Shown: piece by piece, positions 26,029 to 33,255 of the stretch
Layout of the letters: the number at the start of each line of letters is the position of its first letter
How positions within the stretch are numbered: the stretch's first letter is position 1
Source of the DNA: JANNMJ01 sp031397815
GTDB taxonomy: Bacteria; Bacteroidota; Bacteroidia; Cytophagales; Hymenobacteraceae
Assembly (NCBI GenBank): GCA_031397815.1
Contig: JANNMJ010000196.1
Coordinates: 3,723-67,722 of the forward strand
Reading direction: 5' to 3'
Length of the DNA: 64,000 bases
The notes under the pieces: generated by a model
The model's input: the letters and a program-made list of their open reading frames with translations, nothing else
Database searches by the model: none
What the model was told of the DNA's origin: nothing
Made by a program: the position numbers and the translations under genes

Positions 26029-26061
26029 GCCCCCTTTTGAAAGAGAGGGGGCTTTTTTTTT
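26029..26061 (+). terminator. Intrinsic terminator
   Basis: GCCCCCTTTT / AGAGAGGGGGC stem followed by a run of nine T. It is 150 bp beyond the small gene at 25577. The intervening 25880-26028 could be a 3' UTR or an unrecognised small RNA; I see no known RNA signature. Confidence 0.8.
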
Positions 26062-26172
26062 GACCATTTTTGTTAAACATCAACTCCACTATCGCACGCG
26101 TTCGGTCAAGCTAGTGCTGCTGCGGAGCGTACGTGAGCGTCGGCGGCGAAAGCGGGATCACCCGAAAAACAC

Positions 26173-26206
26173 AAAACCCCGCCAGCTGTACGCTAGCAGG
26201 GTTTTT
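26173..26206 (-). terminator. Terminator of tRNA-Ser
   Basis: AAAACCC..GC..AGC pairs with GCT.GC.GGGTTTT. It lies 3 bp past the tRNA 3' end on the minus strand and gives a T-run there. Confidence 0.7.
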
Positions 26207-26209
26207 CAG

Positions 26210-26294
26210 TAGAGGAGGAGGGATTCGAACCCCCGGAGGTTTAACCCTCAACGGTTTTCAAGACCGCCGCAATCGACCACTCTGCCACTCCTCT
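26210..26294 (-). tRNA. tRNA-Ser (anticodon UGA)
   Basis: An 85-nt class II tRNA reading minus. Acceptor AGAGGAG pairs with CTCCTCT, the anticodon loop is CTTGAAA (anticodon TGA), there is a long variable arm, and the T-loop is GTTCGAATC. CCA is not encoded. It reads UCA and wobble serine codons. Confidence 0.92.
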
Positions 26295-26308
26295 GGCGGG
26301 TAGTGGGG

Positions 26309-26337
26309 CAAAGGTAAGAGCGGGCGGCTTTGCGCAA
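26309..26337 (-). promoter_or_regulatory. Bacteroidetes-type promoter of tRNA-Ser
   Basis: On the minus strand TTG, an 18-bp spacer and TACCTTTG match the Bacteroidetes -33 TTG / -7 TAnnTTTG pattern, ending 15 bp before the tRNA 5' end. Confidence 0.7.
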
Positions 26338-26365
26338 CGAATCCGGGGGCGGAAAAAAAATGGAA

Positions 26366-28228
26366 TCAGCGGGCAGTTAGCCAGTTTTTGCGGAAGGCTT
26401 GCTGCTCTGCCGTTACGGTGCGGCCGCTGATGGTCTCGGCGCGGACGACTTGCAGGGCGGGGTCAGCGGTGAGGGTGAGGGAAACGGGGCGCACCGGTAA
26501 GCCACGCTGACTGACGTCGGCGGTGACGACGGTGCCGGGTTTTAAGCCCGCGATCGCTTTCGTCAAGTCTTTCTCGGAACGAATCTTCCGGCCGCCGAGG
26601 CGCTCGATACGGTCGCCACGGTCGAGGCCAGCGAGGTGGAGCGGGCTGCCGGCTACGGTGCCGCCGCTGAGGGTGGCGCCGGTGGGACCAAAATCCAGCC
26701 CAGACGCGCCGAGCCAGACTTTATCCGGCCGGACGGGTTGCAGCGCGAGGCCCGCTGGTTGAAGCAGAGCGGCCCAATCATGCGGCGTGTGGCCTGTGAC
26801 GTGCCGCCGCACGAACTGCCCGGCAAACGCCGAATCACCGGCCACTTCGGCGATGGCGCGCTGAATGTCGGGCAGCGTGTAGGGCTTTTGCGGCGCCAGC
26901 TCAACGGACTGAAACTGGCCATTCGTCTCCCACAACCGCCGCATCACGGCGTCGAGGGAATGGTCGCGGGCGCGGAGCTGCAAGTCGAGCGCGAGGGCCG
27001 TGGCGCCGCCGAGGGTGTAATACGAAACGTAGGTGTTGAGGCGATTATTGGGGTCGATGGAACGCGCCGCATCTACGAACGGCGCCTGCTGACTCATCTC
27101 CACCGCCGAGAAGCGCCCGGCGCCCGGCAGCAGGCTCTGCTGCACCAAACGGGTGGCGTCCTTCAGATAATCATCGTCGCTGACGAGCGCGGCGCGGCGC
27201 ATTACGAGGTCGCCGTAATACATCGTAAACCCTTCGGCGAGCCAGAGGTAGCTGCTCATATTGGCGCGCTGGAAGTCGAACGGCTCCAAGTCGGCCGGAC
27301 GTAGGCGCTCGACGTTCCAGCAGTGAAAAAACTCGTGACTGATGGTGCCCAAATGCTCGGTATCGCCGCTGCGCAGCGGTTTCGGCTGCGGCACCATCGT
27401 CGAGTTGCGGTGCTCCATGCCGTCGCCGACGGCGGTGGGTAAATAGTTTGCCAGAAACGTGTATTGCCCGAAATCGAAGCGCGGCAACGTGCCCCAGACG
27501 GCCGCCGCCGCCCGCGTAATGCGCTGCGTGCGGGCAGCGAGCGTGTCGGCCTCGGCGGCGGTTCCGCGGTGGAGGAGCGCGATTTCGATGCGCTGCCCGT
27601 CCTGCGTCCACGGGCGGCGGGTGAGCTTGCCGAGGAGCACCGGCGAATCCATCAGGTATTGCAGATTCGGCGCCGAATAGCGGCCACCCGGTTCGGGCCG
27701 AAGCTGGGTGGCCACGCGCCACGCCGTATCGGGGAGCTGCTCGAACTGGAGCTGATGGACGGAATTGCCCAAATCAGGCGCGTAGGCCAGCACGGCGGGC
27801 AGATTGAGGTGCGCGCGTTCTGGGTCGATGGCGGCGTAGGTGCCGTCGGCGCGGTCGGCGAAAACGGTGTAGCTGAAGCGGCATTCGCCGCCGTGTGGGC
27901 CGGTTATCTCCCACGTATATGGGTCGGGGTGGCGCACCGCCAGCCGCTGGCTCGTGCCGGGGCCGGGCGCGTCAACCTGCACATCATACACGTTCTTGAC
28001 GAATTCGTGCAGCGCATAACGCCCCGGCGACGCGCGGGCGAACGCGATGCGCAAAGGCCGCTCCGGCTGGTCGTTCAGCGGGAAAACGGCCGTGACTCGG
28101 ACTTCGTGATGCGCCGCATTCGGGAAAGCGAGGACGTATCGAACCGGCGCGTTCTGGCCGGATTGAGCCACGGTGAGAATCGGCGAAAGAAAGGGTAAGC
28201 AGGTAAATAAGCAGGCAAGCAAGCGCAT
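26366..28228 (-). CDS. M61-family (glycyl aminopeptidase-like) metallopeptidase with PDZ domain
   Basis: This 620-aa protein has a signal peptide from ATG 28228 (MRLLACLFTCLPFLSPILTV). It has an M61 N-terminal beta domain, the zinc motif HEFFH with WNVERLRP after it, the family's ME-HR-N-S motif upstream, the downstream WLAEGFTMYYGDL glutamate, and a C-terminal PDZ domain (LHLAGLDRGDRIERLGGRKI). M61 enzymes cleave N-terminal Gly or Ala from peptides (known). It is presumably periplasmic. Upstream in-frame codons are not needed, since the signal peptide starts at residue 23 of the longest frame. It forms no obvious operon with the methyltransferase 75 bp upstream, though both read minus. Confidence 0.9.
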   Translation of the reverse strand: MRLLACLFTCLPFLSPILTVAQSGQNAPVRYVLAFPNAAHHEVRVTAVFPLNDQPERPLRIAFARASPGRYALHEFVKNVYDVQVDAPGPGTSQRLAVRHPDPYTWEITGPHGGECRFSYTVFADRADGTYAAIDPERAHLNLPAVLAYAPDLGNSVHQLQFEQLPDTAWRVATQLRPEPGGRYSAPNLQYLMDSPVLLGKLTRRPWTQDGQRIEIALLHRGTAAEADTLAARTQRITRAAAAVWGTLPRFDFGQYTFLANYLPTAVGDGMEHRNSTMVPQPKPLRSGDTEHLGTISHEFFHCWNVERLRPADLEPFDFQRANMSSYLWLAEGFTMYYGDLVMRRAALVSDDDYLKDATRLVQQSLLPGAGRFSAVEMSQQAPFVDAARSIDPNNRLNTYVSYYTLGGATALALDLQLRARDHSLDAVMRRLWETNGQFQSVELAPQKPYTLPDIQRAIAEVAGDSAFAGQFVRRHVTGHTPHDWAALLQPAGLALQPVRPDKVWLGASGLDFGPTGATLSGGTVAGSPLHLAGLDRGDRIERLGGRKIRSEKDLTKAIAGLKPGTVVTADVSQRGLPVRPVSLTLTADPALQVVRAETISGRTVTAEQQAFRKNWLTAR

Positions 28229-28303
28229 CAGGCGGACGGAATAAGCCACTAAGTTGCCCCAAAGACCGCGAAAATGCCCGCAAAGCCGCAGCAAGGGCGC
28301 GCC

Positions 28304-28957
28304 CTATCGGGGCTGAGTGGCCGAGCGCCGCCAAACCCCAGCCTGTACGGCCGTGCCCACGAAGCTCATCGTTTGGGTCGGTTGCCAACCGGCAGCGGCC
28401 AGCGCGGCGGGCCAGTGCGGCAGCGCTCCGGTGCGCAACCCGGCGGTCAGGCGGAAAAACCGGTACATCACCGCCAGTAGGGCGCGTTGCCAGTGGGTGC
28501 GGGCAGGCACAAAATCGGCAATGAGCCAGACCGCACTTGGTGCAGCGGCGGCTTGGAGCCGCGCAATGGCGGCGGGTAGGGCGGAATCGGGGAAAACGTC
28601 GAGGAAGAAAAATGTGAGAATGACGTCGAAATCAGCCGTTGGAGGCAGCTCAGCATCGGTGCCGAGCTGGAACGATACGCGGGCGAAATCAGCCGGGGCG
28701 GCGGTTGCTTGCAGCCGTTTGCGCGCCCGCGCCAGCATCTCCGCCGACGCTTCTACGTACGTGATGCGGGCCTGCGGGGCGCGCGACAGCAAATCGGGCA
28801 GCACCCGCCCGGTGCCGCCGCCGATGAACAGGATACGCGCCGCGCCGCCGGGCAGCCCGTGCCGAATCGTCCATCGCTGCGCCCGCAGCAACGCCCCGCC
28901 GAAGACCGCGCCCGCCAAAACATCGTAGAAAGGCGCCACCCGGTCGAAATTCGTCAT
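28304..28957 (-). CDS. Class I SAM-dependent methyltransferase
   Basis: This 217-aa protein starts with MTNFDRVAPFYDVLA, typical of small-molecule methyltransferases. SAM motif I is ILFIGGGTGRVLPDL, motif II ITYVEASAEMLARA, and a D-F-D-V-I-L-T-F-F-F-L-D motif follows. The first G of motif I is preceded by I-G rather than the usual acidic residue. The substrate is unknown. It diverges from the PAP2 gene with only 57 bp between start codons, suggesting a shared bidirectional promoter. Confidence 0.85.
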   Translation of the reverse strand: MTNFDRVAPFYDVLAGAVFGGALLRAQRWTIRHGLPGGAARILFIGGGTGRVLPDLLSRAPQARITYVEASAEMLARARKRLQATAAPADFARVSFQLGTDAELPPTADFDVILTFFFLDVFPDSALPAAIARLQAAAAPSAVWLIADFVPARTHWQRALLAVMYRFFRLTAGLRTGALPHWPAALAAAGWQPTQTMSFVGTAVQAGVWRRSATQPR

Positions 28958-29014
28958 AATCTCCGAAGATGCACTCGTTGGGGCGCTAACCCCGTTTTTC
29001 CTGTCGCGCAGCAA

Positions 29015-29746
29015 ATGATTCGAACTCTATTTCGTCGCACCGCAGCGGCGTTGGCGCTTTTCACCCTCGAAGCCCTCGTGTTGCTGGGCGCTTGGCTGGG
29101 CTGCGTGCTGTTGGTTTTTGCGCTCGGCGCGTGGTGGCTCAAAAAAGGCACTTTCGGGTTCGATGCCGCCGCTTTTCGCTTCGCCGATTCCCTCCACGAC
29201 ACTTGGCCGTGGCTGACGTCGGTGCTTATTTTCTTCACCTACATCGGCACGCAGTTCGTGATGGTGCCGCTGGGCCTGAGCCTGTTAGCGTGGTTCGCGT
29301 TCCGGAAACGGCACCGCTGGCACTCGTGGCGGGTGCCGGTGGTGGCGCTCGGCTCCACGGTGTTGAATATTCTTCTTAAGCTGACGTACCACCGGCCGCG
29401 GCCGCTGCTGCCGCATCTGGTACCGGCGCACGGCCTGAGTTTCCCGAGCGGCCACGCGATGGTGGCGGCGTCGTTTTGGGGATTGTGCTGGTGGCTCGTG
29501 CGGCGGCACATGGCGCCGGGCTGGGGCCGCACAACGCTCCTGACGGCGCTCCCGATTCTCGCGTTCCTCATCGGCACGAGTCGCATTTATATCCACGTCC
29601 ATTACGCGTCCGATGTGGTGGCGGGCTTTGCGGCCGGACTGGCGTGGCTCGGGCTTTCGCTCGCCATTATCGGGCGGTTTGAGCGCCGGGCGGCGCACGT
29701 CATCGCGCCGGAGCTACCGCTGGAAGTGCCCACTTCCGACGAGTAA
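29015..29746 (+). CDS. PAP2-family membrane phosphatase
   Basis: This 243-aa protein has about five or six membrane helices and the three PAP2 catalytic motifs: KLTYHRPRP, FPSGHAMVA, and SRIYIHVHYASDVVAG. Such enzymes dephosphorylate phosphatidate or undecaprenyl diphosphate (known). The active site faces the periplasm in bacterial members. ATG 29015 precedes the first hydrophobic helix; longer frames upstream are antisense to the methyltransferase. Confidence 0.9.
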   Translation: MIRTLFRRTAAALALFTLEALVLLGAWLGCVLLVFALGAWWLKKGTFGFDAAAFRFADSLHDTWPWLTSVLIFFTYIGTQFVMVPLGLSLLAWFAFRKRHRWHSWRVPVVALGSTVLNILLKLTYHRPRPLLPHLVPAHGLSFPSGHAMVAASFWGLCWWLVRRHMAPGWGRTTLLTALPILAFLIGTSRIYIHVHYASDVVAGFAAGLAWLGLSLAIIGRFERRAAHVIAPELPLEVPTSDE

Positions 29747-29792
29747 AATGCCGCTGCAAGGCGCGATATAAACTTTTTCTCCGCGCAAAGGC

Positions 29793-29824
29793 TTGCGCGG
29801 TCCGGAAACGCCGCCGTACCTTTG
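29793..29824 (+). promoter_or_regulatory. Promoter of tRNA-Leu
   Basis: A perfect -7 box TACCTTTG at 29817-29824 and a TTG at 29793 lie 21 bp apart, 48 bp before the tRNA. The spacer is a little longer than usual. Confidence 0.6.
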
Positions 29825-29872
29825 CAGCACCGCTCGCCGCCAGTAATGGCGATGGGTTCGCCTGAAAACTTT

Positions 29873-29954
29873 GCGGTTGTGGCGAAATTGGTAGACGCGC
29901 TGTCTTCAGGCGGCAGTGCCGCAAGGCGTGAAAGTTCGAATCTTTTCAACCGCA
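29873..29954 (+). tRNA. tRNA-Leu (anticodon CAG)
   Basis: An 82-nt class II tRNA. Acceptor GCGGTTG pairs with CAACCGC, the anticodon stem is CTGTC/GGCAG around loop TTCAGGC (anticodon CAG), there is a long variable arm, and the T-loop is GTTCGAATC. CCA is not encoded. Confidence 0.92.
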
Positions 29955-29961
29955 CAGCAGA

Positions 29962-29990
29962 ACGCCCGACCTTCACAGGTCGGGCGTTTT
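29962..29990 (+). terminator. Terminator of tRNA-Leu
   Basis: ACGCCCGACCT / AGGTCGGGCGT stem with a 4-nt loop and a T-run, 7 bp beyond the tRNA. Confidence 0.85.
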
Positions 29991-30111
29991 TGTTTTTAGC
30001 GGCAGGCGGTCAGCGCTTGAGCTGGAAGTCATTTGGAGTGGCTTCGGATAAGCTGTTAGGTAGTTGATTTTTAGATAGAAACCCGTACAAACAGGGCTTC
30101 CCCGTGAGGAG

Positions 30112-30241
30112 ACACCGTTCGGTAACCGCGTGCCTATCCGCCGTGAACCGGCATAATGCCGAACGGCATCCTCTGACGGCGACGCCAACTCGTCTGGCCA
30201 TATCAATCGTGGGAGCGCTGCCTCCGGCTACCGAACGGTGT
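30112..30241. repeat. 13-bp perfect inverted repeat in a gene-poor gap
   Basis: ACACCGTTCGGTA (30112-30124) and its exact complement TACCGAACGGTGT (30229-30241) enclose 104 bp. The surrounding gap 29991-30494 has no convincing gene. Confidence 0.6.
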
Positions 30242-30494
30242 GCCTTGACGGCGACCAGCAAATCAACGATTTCGTCGGATCCATGCCGTTGCTTCCGGCT
30301 CCCCACGGGGCAATAAATTGTGACCTGACCGTCATCAAATGCCTTGCGGGTGAGCACGTAACGAACGGCCGGCAAATTTTTTATTTCCCTCAGGCAGTAC
30401 ATTGGTAACGAGCACTGTCTGGAGAGTGCGCCGCTTGCTGGCGGCGCCGCACCCTGTTCCTCATCAGCCCTTCCCGGTGCTTTAGCGTTGCTTA

Positions 30495-31046
30495 GTGTCG
30501 CAGGTTTCCGCCCTTCTGCTGGCTGGCTGCTTACGCGGTGAGCCAGCTGCCCAAACGGCCTTTTATCGGCACTTCGCGCCCGAATTATTGGGCGTGTGCC
30601 TGCGCTATGCCCATAGCCGGGCCGATGCGCAGGACATTCTGCAAGAGGCGTTTATCCGCATTTTCGAGCGCCTCGACCAGTATCAGGGGAACGGCGTGCT
30701 GGAGGGGTGGCTGCGGCGCGTAGTGGTCACCACGGCCGTCAATCATTACCACACCGAGCTGCGCTACTGGAAGCGGAACGTCGAGCTGACCGAGGCGAAC
30801 CACGTCACCACCGACGGCAACGACCTGCTCAGTCAGCTTTCCGCCAACGAGCTGCTGGTGCTCATCAACCGCCTGCCCACCGGCTACCGGATGGTGCTCA
30901 ACCTCTACTGCATCGAGGGATACTCGCACGCCGAAATCGCGGCGCAGCTCGGTATCGAAGAACGCAGCTCTTCCTCTCAACTCCACAAGGCGCGCCGGAT
31001 GCTGCAAGCGATGGTGCGCCGTTCCGAAATCATTGCCGGGTTATGA
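30495..31046 (+). CDS. ECF-type RNA polymerase sigma factor (second module)
   Basis: This 183-aa sigma factor starts at GTG 30495. Region 2 reads LGVCLRYAHSRADAQDILQE and AFIRIFERLDQYQG; region 4 reads LPTGYRMVLNLYCIEGYSHA and EIAAQLGIEERSSSSQLHKA. It is clearly paralogous to the factor at 12353-12934. Its TGA overlaps the next ATG by 4 bp (ATGA), so the partner is translationally coupled. The 447-bp region upstream carries a 13-bp inverted repeat but no recognised promoter. Confidence 0.92.
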   Translation: MSQVSALLLAGCLRGEPAAQTAFYRHFAPELLGVCLRYAHSRADAQDILQEAFIRIFERLDQYQGNGVLEGWLRRVVVTTAVNHYHTELRYWKRNVELTEANHVTTDGNDLLSQLSANELLVLINRLPTGYRMVLNLYCIEGYSHAEIAAQLGIEERSSSSQLHKARRMLQAMVRRSEIIAGL

Positions 31047-32881
31047 TTACACCAGAAGAAAATCAGTTCGACGATTTGCTGCGCGATGCCTTCAAAGGGT
31101 TTCGCTCGGAGCCGGATGCCAGCGTTTGGCCCGGTATCGAAGCCGCCGTGCGGCCCCAGCCGCCTACGCTCTGGCAACGGCTGCGGCCGGTGGGTTTGGG
31201 CGTCTTCATCGGCGCGTTTATGATGGGCCTCGTGCCGCACGATAAAGCGAACCGCCTCGGCCAAGAGGGGCAGCCGACGAGTGCGACGCACGCATCAACC
31301 GCGCCTGCTTCGGCCCCGATTTCGGCACCTGTTTCGGCTTCTCTGCCGACACTGCCCGCCGCTACGGTCGCGCCCGTTACTACCCCGGCACTTGCTGCTG
31401 CTCCTGCTCTCACTGCTCCCGTAAAGGCCGCGCCGGTGCGCGTGACGCATTTTCAGACGAATTCAACGCCGTCGGTTTCGGTTGACCCAACCCGCGTTTC
31501 AACCCCGACGGTTACCCTTCCGTCGGTGGCTACGCCGGGCATCGCAGTGGCGCCGACGGTGCCGGTGGGCCTGACGAACTACTCGGGAAGTTTGAGCGCC
31601 GGAGTATCGGGCAACGGGGTAGGAAGCGACGGCGGGAACGTCGTCGGCAACGTCAGCCCGCCGATGGATTCGGTGGCGCACCCCGCGCCGGTGAGCGTGA
31701 TGACGCGGCCGTGGCAAGCCGGTTTCGGACTGGATACGGCGCTCCACACCGCCCTCACGCGGCAAGTGCTGCCCGAGCGGATGACCGATAATGGACCGGA
31801 ATCGACGACGGCCAGCGCGTCAGCAGCGTCCATTTCCTCACTCGATTCCACCGAAAAAACCCGTATCCGACGGCTGCTTTTGGCCGAAGCCGTGGTGCTG
31901 CAAACCCTCACGCAGCGCAACGACAGCCTCCTGCGGACGCTGAGCGAAGAACCCGTCCGCGCGCCCGTCATCGTGGCTGCTCTGATGACCGACACGGACA
32001 CGACCGCCGCCGCCGACCTCCCCCCGAACCGGCTGCCCGTCCCGCAGCCGTGGGGGCTGATGGTGGCCGGGGAGCTGATGCCCGGCTGGGGCACCCTGCC
32101 GGGGTACGATGAGCACACCACCGAGAAGCTCGGCCCCAGCCGGGCGCTTTCGGTGAGCCTGACCCGGCAGCTTACCGACCGGTGGCGCCTGCGGGCGGGC
32201 GTGGGCGAAGCCGTGGCGCGCACGCAGCTCGATTACCAGCGCGAAAAGATCGGTCAAACCGTCCGCTTCGATACCACCCAGACCTTGCAGACGGACGTTC
32301 ACGCCAGTTACGATACCACGTTTATGGTGCAGGTGACGTCGGTGATGCATCTGGAGCCAGTGCTCAACAACATCGGCCAAATCATCGGGTACGATACGTC
32401 TTACATCGCCGTCCGCGACACTTCTTACCAAGTCGTCATCTCGCACGATACCCTGCGAACTTACCGCAACACCGTAACCAACCGGATCGATACGTGGCGC
32501 GAGCGGCAAAACCTGCGCCTCCGGCCCGAATACCGGTTCTGGACGCTCCCCTTCGCCGGGCAATACGTGCTGCTGACGCGCGGGCGGCTCCGCCTCGGCG
32601 TGAGCGCGGGTGGTCAAGTGCTCTTCTTCCGGGGCGGCACCCGCCCCACCCGGCGCGGCGACGAGTACGTGCTCGAAAAAGTCGGGCCGCGCGATGGGCC
32701 GTTCCGCCCCGTCAGTCTGGCGTGGCAGAGCAGCGCCGACGTGGAATGGCGCTTTACGCCCCGTCTGAGCGCCTCCGTAGCGCCGGGCTTGCGCGGCTGG
32801 GCCATCCGGCCCGAGCGTGGCCTGAGCAAAGGCGCCCGTCCGCTGCCGAGCGTGCAGGTCGGGCTTATCTGGGGTTTTTAA
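31043..32881 (+). CDS. Membrane-anchored sigma partner with C-terminal barrel-like domain (second module)
   Basis: This 612-aa protein has a cytoplasmic N-terminus (NQFDDLLRDAFKGF, SVWPGIEAAV), one membrane helix (LGVFIGAFMMGLV) and a long Pro/Ala/Ser/Thr stretch. Its C-terminal strand-rich domain (YRFWTLPFAGQYVLL, SAGGQVLFFRGGTRP, VQVGLIWGF) aligns by eye with the partner at 10654-12375. The N-terminal position fits a sigma-binding segment, but no zinc anti-sigma motif is present. It could sense envelope or outer-membrane state through the barrel-like end (inference). Confidence 0.75.
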   Translation: MITPEENQFDDLLRDAFKGFRSEPDASVWPGIEAAVRPQPPTLWQRLRPVGLGVFIGAFMMGLVPHDKANRLGQEGQPTSATHASTAPASAPISAPVSASLPTLPAATVAPVTTPALAAAPALTAPVKAAPVRVTHFQTNSTPSVSVDPTRVSTPTVTLPSVATPGIAVAPTVPVGLTNYSGSLSAGVSGNGVGSDGGNVVGNVSPPMDSVAHPAPVSVMTRPWQAGFGLDTALHTALTRQVLPERMTDNGPESTTASASAASISSLDSTEKTRIRRLLLAEAVVLQTLTQRNDSLLRTLSEEPVRAPVIVAALMTDTDTTAAADLPPNRLPVPQPWGLMVAGELMPGWGTLPGYDEHTTEKLGPSRALSVSLTRQLTDRWRLRAGVGEAVARTQLDYQREKIGQTVRFDTTQTLQTDVHASYDTTFMVQVTSVMHLEPVLNNIGQIIGYDTSYIAVRDTSYQVVISHDTLRTYRNTVTNRIDTWRERQNLRLRPEYRFWTLPFAGQYVLLTRGRLRLGVSAGGQVLFFRGGTRPTRRGDEYVLEKVGPRDGPFRPVSLAWQSSADVEWRFTPRLSASVAPGLRGWAIRPERGLSKGARPLPSVQVGLIWGF

Positions 32882-33038
32882 GGGGATGATGGAAGAGGGG
32901 GGAAGTAGTCTGTCTGAAATAATTTCCGAAGAGCAGGCAGTATTTTATGAAGTCTGGCTGTCTGATGGGAAACGCCTTCGAAATGGCTGAAAAGCTCAGG
33001 AGATTAAATATCCACTTAGCAGTAATCAACTAGCGTTT

Positions 33039-33146
33039 TGTCATTGCGAGGAGGCTTTGCGACGAAGCAATCCTCATAGGATGGGGGTGTTGGCTCAACC
33101 GCTGCGCTGGTGCAACGAGGTTTGCTTCGCTCCGCTCGCAATGACA
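33039..33146. repeat. TGTCATTGCGAGGA palindromic repeat, copy 1
   Basis: It starts TGTCATTGCGAGG and ends with its complement CTCGCAATGACA. The interior includes CGAAGCAATCCTC. A relative lies at 42185-42293. Confidence 0.75.
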
Positions 33147-33255
33147 GACTTTATCTACGATTACTTCTGAACGGATACTTGTCCGCAGGCCGAGCGTGTT
33201 TCTTTTTCCTCCTTTTTTTTCATCCCTCCCCACATTACTTTTTCCGCGTGCCGTT

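Noticed and set aside
30010..30402. 130-residue minus-strand open frame
   Set aside because: It runs through the inverted repeat and has no recognised domain or good codon pattern. Kept as doubtful rather than called.
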